From CAZLGO01 sp964559295 (GTDB lineage Archaea; Methanobacteriota; Methanobacteria; Methanobacteriales; Methanobacteriaceae): 9,578 nucleotides of DNA. The notes below the pieces were generated by a model, which had not been told where the DNA came from, searched no databases, and worked only from the letters and a program-made list of their open reading frames with translations. Shown one piece after another: positions 6,417 to 9,578 of this stretch. How positions within the stretch are numbered: position 1 is the stretch's first letter; every line of letters begins with the position of its first letter. The DNA lies in contig CAZLGO010000068.1 of assembly GCA_964559295.1 (NCBI GenBank), positions 1 through 9,578 on the forward strand. Direction: 5' to 3'. Both the position numbers and the translations under genes were made by a program.

Positions 6417-7535
6417 ATGTTTCAGCCTGCAAGAAGAGTCAGTTCCATATCCCTTTCAGAGATAAGAAAGATGTTTGAACTTGGGGAGGATTCCATAAAC
6501 CTGGGTCTTGGTGAACCTGATTTTGATACACCACCACATATAATAAAAGCTGCAAAAGATGCTTTAGATGATGGGTTTACTCATTATACAGCAAATAAAG
6601 GCATTATAGAGCTTAGAGAAGCTATATCCCAGAAATTGAAACATGAAAATAATATAAACGTTGATCCAGAATCGATAATCGTTACAGTTGGGGCGAGTGA
6701 GGCTCTCCTTATTTGTGTTATGGCTCTAATAGAAAAAGAAGATGAGGTCCTGATCCCAGATCCTGGATTTTTATCCTACGATGCCTGTGTTAAGCTTGCA
6801 GAAGGTAGATCTGTCTCTGTCAAACTTAAGGAGGAAAATGGGTTTAGAATGACAACAGAAGAGGTTCTTGAGAAGATAACAGATAGAACAAAAGCAATAA
6901 TTCTAAATTCCCCCTCAAATCCAACAGGAAGTGTTACGCAAAAAAAAGACATCAAAGGAATCGCAGATATAGCAGACGACCACGGTATCTTTTTGATATC
7001 GGATGAAATATACGAAAAGATAATTTATGGGAAGAAGCATTACAGCCCTGCTGAGTTTTCTCAAAACGCAATAACAATAAATGGTTTTTCAAAGACATAC
7101 GCTATGACTGGTTTTAGAATAGGATATGCAGCAGCAAGTCCATCCCTAACAGAAGAAATGCTTAAAGTCCATCAATACAACACAGCATGTGCAAGCTCCA
7201 TATCACAAAGAGCAGCACTTGCAGCCCTAAAAGGTCCACAAAACTGTGTGGATGATATGGTAAGCGAATTTAGAAGAAGGCGCGATCTTATTTTAAGAAG
7301 ATTAGATGAGATAGGAATACCATGCACAAAACCAGAAGGTGCTTTTTATGTCTTTCCTAAGATTGAAAATTCAAGGGAATTTGTAAAAGAAGCTTTAAAA
7401 AAAGGTGTTGTAGTTGTACCTGGCGGTGCTTTTGGAAAATATGGAGAAAATTATGTGAGATTTTCTTATGCTGCATCCTATGAAAAAATAGAGGAAGCTA
7501 TGAATAGATTAGAATCAAGCCTTTCAAAGCGTTGA
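6417..7535 (+). CDS. Class I/II PLP-dependent aminotransferase (aspartate aminotransferase-like)
   Basis: The 372-residue protein is a fold-type I aminotransferase that moves amino groups between an amino acid and a 2-oxo acid in the cytosol. Visible sites: LGLGEPDFDTP (29-39) near the substrate entrance, HYTANKGIIELREAI (56-70), VGASEAL (91-97) for phosphate contact, NSPSNPTG (164-171) with the conserved Asn168, SDEIYE (195-200) with the Asp that pairs with the pyridine nitrogen, the PLP lysine K226 in GFSKTYAMTGFRIGY, and R348 in VRFSYA for the substrate carboxylate. All key residues are present and the length is typical. AGGTGA at 6407-6412, four bases before ATG 6417, fixes the start. The closest subgroup looks like archaeal aspC-like enzymes, but aromatic or alanine specificity is possible. 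It is divergent from the permease and convergent with the adenosine-specific kinase. Confidence 0.9.
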   Translation: MFQPARRVSSISLSEIRKMFELGEDSINLGLGEPDFDTPPHIIKAAKDALDDGFTHYTANKGIIELREAISQKLKHENNINVDPESIIVTVGASEALLICVMALIEKEDEVLIPDPGFLSYDACVKLAEGRSVSVKLKEENGFRMTTEEVLEKITDRTKAIILNSPSNPTGSVTQKKDIKGIADIADDHGIFLISDEIYEKIIYGKKHYSPAEFSQNAITINGFSKTYAMTGFRIGYAAASPSLTEEMLKVHQYNTACASSISQRAALAALKGPQNCVDDMVSEFRRRRDLILRRLDEIGIPCTKPEGAFYVFPKIENSREFVKEALKKGVVVVPGGAFGKYGENYVRFSYAASYEKIEEAMNRLESSLSKR

Positions 7536-7566
7536 CGTAGATGTTTGATCAGTTTTAAAGAGTTGT

Positions 7567-8055
7567 TCAGAATTTATAACCTATCTTCCTTAAAAACTCC
7601 TTCCTGCGTTTCACATCTTCCTTATCTTCAATACCTTTGGGCTTTGTTCCATCTATTACTCCCAATATCCCTCTTCCTTGCTCTGTTTCAGCGATTATTA
7701 CTTCAACTGGATTCGCAGTTGCACAATAGAGATTCACAACCTCAGGCACACTCTTTATCCGTTGTGTAACGTTGATGGGATATGCATCCTTGAGAAATAT
7801 CAAAAAAGAATGACCACATCCAATTTCAAATGCCTTTTCACTTGCTAATTTCATCAGATCTTTGTCGTTACCATCTGATCTTACAAGGCAATCACCTGAT
7901 GATTCGCAAAATGCAAGACCAAATTTAGCCTGTGGCACGGTATTAACAATCGCTTCATAAAGGTCTTCAACTGTTTTTATGAAATGACTTTGCCCCAGGA
8001 TTAGGTTGCAATCCTCTGGCGACTCTAATTTAACGATCTTGATTCCAATCTCCAT
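7567..8055 (-). CDS. Adenosine-specific kinase (PF04008 family)
   Basis: The 162-residue protein matches the small, mainly archaeal family annotated as adenosine-specific kinase after structural work on a Pyrobaculum member. Such proteins bind adenosine and are thought to phosphorylate it to AMP; they are unrelated to ribokinase-type adenosine kinases. Conserved blocks are LILGQSHFIKTVEDLYEA (18-35), KFGLAFCESSGDCLVRSDGN (44-63), GCGHSFLIFLKDAYPINV (79-96), VVNLYCATANPVEVIIAE (106-123) and GRGILGVIDG (127-136). The length is normal and nothing seems missing. The ATG at 8055 follows GGGGTGAT at 8068-8061, a strong site five bases upstream. It lies downstream of the zinc-ribbon gene on the same strand with a gap of 117 bases, so probably has its own promoter. 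The enzymatic role rests on family annotation. Confidence 0.87.
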   Translation of the reverse strand: MEIGIKIVKLESPEDCNLILGQSHFIKTVEDLYEAIVNTVPQAKFGLAFCESSGDCLVRSDGNDKDLMKLASEKAFEIGCGHSFLIFLKDAYPINVTQRIKSVPEVVNLYCATANPVEVIIAETEQGRGILGVIDGTKPKGIEDKEDVKRRKEFLRKIGYKF

Positions 8056-8088
8056 AGTAAATCACCCCAGTCAAAATATTAATCTAAA

Positions 8089-8098
8089 TTATAAAAAA
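8089..8098 (-). promoter_or_regulatory. T6/TATA element upstream of the adenosine-specific kinase
   Basis: On the minus strand TTTTTTATAA spans 8098-8089. It could be the oligo-T end of the upstream zinc-ribbon message, the TATA box of the kinase gene (start expected near 8067, by the strong GGGGTGAT site), or both. Sequence alone cannot separate these. Confidence 0.25.
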
Positions 8099-8172
8099 CA
8101 TTATTTTTGAGATTTAAGGTAGAAAAGTTCCTCGCTTAACTAAATCAATTTCTTATCTTGGTCTACCGGGAT

Positions 8173-8358
8173 TTATCTCCTTTCCTCTTTATCCTTCATA
8201 TATTTCTTTTTGATCTCATCTGCCAATTTCCCATCTTCCACTATAACTGAACCATAGTATCCGCAATCTCCACATCTCCAGATTGACCACAACTGTGGGA
8301 TGACCCATTTTATATTTGAGGATCCACATCTTGGACAGAATTTCCTTTTAAGGTTCAT
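8173..8358 (-). CDS. Small zinc-ribbon protein
   Basis: From the ATG at 8358 the product has 61 residues. It holds one zinc ribbon, CPRC (C8, C11) and CGDCG (C29, C32) with a 17-residue spacer rich in tryptophan and isoleucine, followed by a short strand and a highly charged helical tail (DEIKKKYMKDKEERR). Such proteins are common in archaea and often bind nucleic acid or a partner; the role here is unknown. An in-frame ATG five codons earlier (8373) lies in a partial 15-base duplication. I prefer 8358 because the TATA box at 8379-8386 is centred about 25 bases upstream, fitting a leaderless message beginning at that ATG, whereas 8373 is only about 10 bases from the box and would not be transcribed. 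There is no ribosome binding site for either. Confidence 0.72.
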   Translation of the reverse strand: MNLKRKFCPRCGSSNIKWVIPQLWSIWRCGDCGYYGSVIVEDGKLADEIKKKYMKDKEERR

Positions 8359-8373
8359 ATTCTTAAGGTTCAT
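8344..8373 (-). repeat. Tandem 15-base duplication at a gene start
   Basis: On the minus strand ATGAACCTTAA occurs twice, 15 bases apart (8373-8363 and 8358-8348), encoding MNLKN then MNLKR. The units agree at 12 of 15 positions. The duplication supplies two in-frame start codons for the zinc-ribbon gene. Confidence 0.75.
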
Positions 8374-8378
8374 AAATA

Positions 8379-8386
8379 TTTATATA
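8379..8386. promoter_or_regulatory. TATA box possibly shared by two divergent leaderless genes
   Basis: TTTATATA matches the archaeal consensus on the plus strand and reads TATATAAA on the minus strand. Its centre (about 8383) is 27 bases from the plus ATG at 8410 and 25 bases from the minus ATG at 8358. Neither start has a ribosome binding site. The geometry fits one box directing leaderless messages both ways. Confidence 0.5.
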
Positions 8387-8409
8387 CAATTTAGATTTTA
8401 CTAATATAC

Positions 8410-8550
8410 ATGAGCAATACTATAGATCCTAAATTGATCGGGATACTTGCAATACTTATTGGTATTTTAATGATCATATATCCACAACTGGTTGGATATT
8501 TGGTAGGGCTTTTCCTTATAATCTATGGGGCATTAAAACTTACTGAGTAG
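8410..8550 (+). CDS. Small DUF3096-like membrane protein, 46 residues
   Basis: ATG at 8410 opens 46 codons ending in TAG at 8548-8550. The product starts MSNTIDPKLIGILAILIGIL and has two hydrophobic segments, about 9-23 and 28-41, parted by a short turn (YPQ) and ending in GALKLTE. This matches the small two-helix DUF3096 pattern: a short polar start, ILAILIGIL, a Pro-containing turn, and LVGLFLIIYG. No function is known for that family. The gene is easily missed because of its size. The TATA box at 8379-8386 is centred 27 bases before the ATG and no ribosome binding site is seen, so the message is probably leaderless. Its end overlaps the end of the convergent PP-loop gene by 11 bases. I am fairly sure it is a real gene. 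Confidence 0.7.
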   Translation: MSNTIDPKLIGILAILIGILMIIYPQLVGYLVGLFLIIYGALKLTE

Positions 8551-9578
8551 ACATTATCATATTAAGTGCCTCACCAGGCTCTAATACCCCAGCTCTAGTT
8601 TCTCTTAGGATTCTTTGTATGGAAAACCTTCGCATATACGGATATTTTTTATGCACCTCCTTTAACAGGGGACAGCCGTATCCACGCTTTTTTCTTATGC
8701 CAAATTTTGACGTTAAGTTTTGAACCTCTTGTTTTGTCGTAGAAAGCATTGCAGGTAAGTTTATTCTTATAATACCATTACTTGAGAGAATGGATTGTGT
8801 TCCTGTAGATAGAAGATCCCCGTATATTAAAAATGGGATTCTTCTATCTTTTGCATAATCTAAAAGAGAATTTTCAATTATTTTTGAACATCTGCCGCAT
8901 GGATGAAACCTGCCTTTTAGAGAATCGCTTATTACATGATGCATATCAACTTCTATGTACCTATGCTCTACTTCCAGACAACCGCAGAGCTCTTCTATGC
9001 CTTTGCGCTGATGTTCTGGGATAATGATATCTCCTGGATCTATGGTAGCTGCAGTTGGATTAAAACCCATTTTCTTGGCAATGATCAATGAAAAAGAGCT
9101 GTCAACCCCACCAGATAGCGCAACAATTGCTTGATATGTCTTTGATTCATCTATATCCCATGTATAATCCTGTAAATTACAAGAAGGGATGTTTTTAATC
9201 CTCCATAATATAAGATCACGCATGTTTTTAAGAAGTTTGGTATCAAATTTGCAGATCTTTGCGATTTCATTTAACTTGTCAAGGGCCAGTTTCATCCTAT
9301 ATCTTCGAATTAAAATGTCAGAATATGCCTCAACATGGATAGAATTTATGTTAAGTTTTTCCTTTAGCTTTCCAACAACCCATCCGCCTTTTCCAATTAC
9401 AGCAGATTTTTCAGGTCTATCTTGGGTTACGATAAACAGATCCTTTGTATCTTGACGAAATACAACATCAATTATACCTGGATTTACTTTTTTATGGCCT
9501 ATTTCCTCCCTTATTTTGTATATTATTTTGATTATATCTTCCTTTTCCGCCCATCCACGTCTAGCAGTGAGCACCCCA
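8540..9578 (-). CDS. KH-domain plus PP-loop ATPase (tRNA-modification-like), reaches window edge
   Basis: Numbering from a GTG at 9574, the 344 residues hold an RNA-binding KH-like segment first (about 25-105, with AVIGKGGWVVGKL carrying the GxxG loop), then an N-type ATP pyrophosphatase domain with the PP-loop SGGVDSS (154-160), ATIDPGD (176-182) and YGDLLSTGTQS (251-261). Cysteines at 197, 199, 226, 229 (HPCGRC) and 301 (GYGCPL) could hold a metal or act in sulfur transfer. PP-loop enzymes activate a substrate by adenylation; with a KH domain the target is probably RNA, such as tRNA thiolation, but the reaction is not established. The frame is still open in the few bases before 9574, so the real start may lie outside the window; GTG 9574 is possible, but no ribosome binding site can be seen. 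Its stop overlaps the DUF3096-like gene by 11 bases. Confidence 0.8.
   Translation of the reverse strand, partial: GVLTARRGWAEKEDIIKIIYKIREEIGHKKVNPGIIDVVFRQDTKDLFIVTQDRPEKSAVIGKGGWVVGKLKEKLNINSIHVEAYSDILIRRYRMKLALDKLNEIAKICKFDTKLLKNMRDLILWRIKNIPSCNLQDYTWDIDESKTYQAIVALSGGVDSSFSLIIAKKMGFNPTAATIDPGDIIIPEHQRKGIEELCGCLEVEHRYIEVDMHHVISDSLKGRFHPCGRCSKIIENSLLDYAKDRRIPFLIYGDLLSTGTQSILSSNGIIRINLPAMLSTTKQEVQNLTSKFGIRKKRGYGCPLLKEVHKKYPYMRRFSIQRILRETRAGVLEPGEALNMIMSTQ

Noticed and set aside
7545..7769. Plus-strand frame over the end of the adenosine-specific kinase
   Set aside because: Low-complexity Leu/Gln/Ser composition typical of antisense reading, and the other strand has a conserved family.
8118..8167. 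Inverted repeat GGTAGA...TCTACC between the zinc-ribbon and kinase genes, examined as a possible tRNA or structured RNA
   Set aside because: Arms of six bases with a loop of 38; no cloverleaf, T-loop or anticodon stem could be built.

Overview
The window looks like chromosomal DNA from an AT-rich archaeon, most likely a euryarchaeote. Evidence for this: TTTATATA-like TATA boxes lie ahead of genes. Ribosome binding sites are of the GGTGAT type, which pairs with the archaeal 16S tail. Several starts seem leaderless. The gene set is typically archaeal: archaeal-type phosphopantetheine adenylyltransferase, adenosine-specific kinase, a DUF84 NTPase, a KH/PP-loop ATPase and a standalone B12-type radical SAM protein. 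No gene fixes the lineage. I see no rRNA, tRNA, CRISPR array or insertion sequence, and nothing that proves methanogenesis.

Layout, left to right. (1) 1-177, minus: N-terminal piece of a membrane protein, divergent from (2) 260-1547, plus: class I fumarase beta-subunit-like protein overlapping a DUF6282-like metal-dependent TIM-barrel protein. (3) 1548-1888: intergenic, with T-tracts and then a TATA box. (4) 1889-2427, plus: apparently broken, secreted C39-peptidase-like gene that needs one frameshift to join its start and signal peptide to its domain, and that runs into the convergent neighbour. (5) 2380-3371, minus: two-gene cluster of coaD and a DUF84 inosine/xanthosine triphosphatase. (6) 3427-4977, plus: radical SAM protein. 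(7) 4979-6373, minus: APC amino acid permease, one base from the previous stop. (8) 6417-7535, plus: class I aminotransferase. (9) 7567-8055, minus: adenosine-specific kinase. (10) 8173-8358, minus: small zinc-ribbon protein, back to back with (11) 8410-8550, plus: a 46-residue DUF3096-like membrane protein. (12) 8540-9578, minus: KH plus PP-loop ATPase reaching the window edge.

Genes mostly alternate in strand, so the window is a chain of divergent promoters and tight convergent ends. Functional links are modest: coaD (CoA synthesis) sits with a nucleotide house-cleaning enzyme, a permease faces an aminotransferase, and the fumarase-like/DUF6282 overlap suggests a shared but unknown job. The points most worth checking are that overlapping pair, the broken C39 gene with a lost catalytic acid residue, the apparent single TATA box serving two leaderless genes near 8383, and the small DUF3096-like gene. 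I do not see a clear new multi-gene system.
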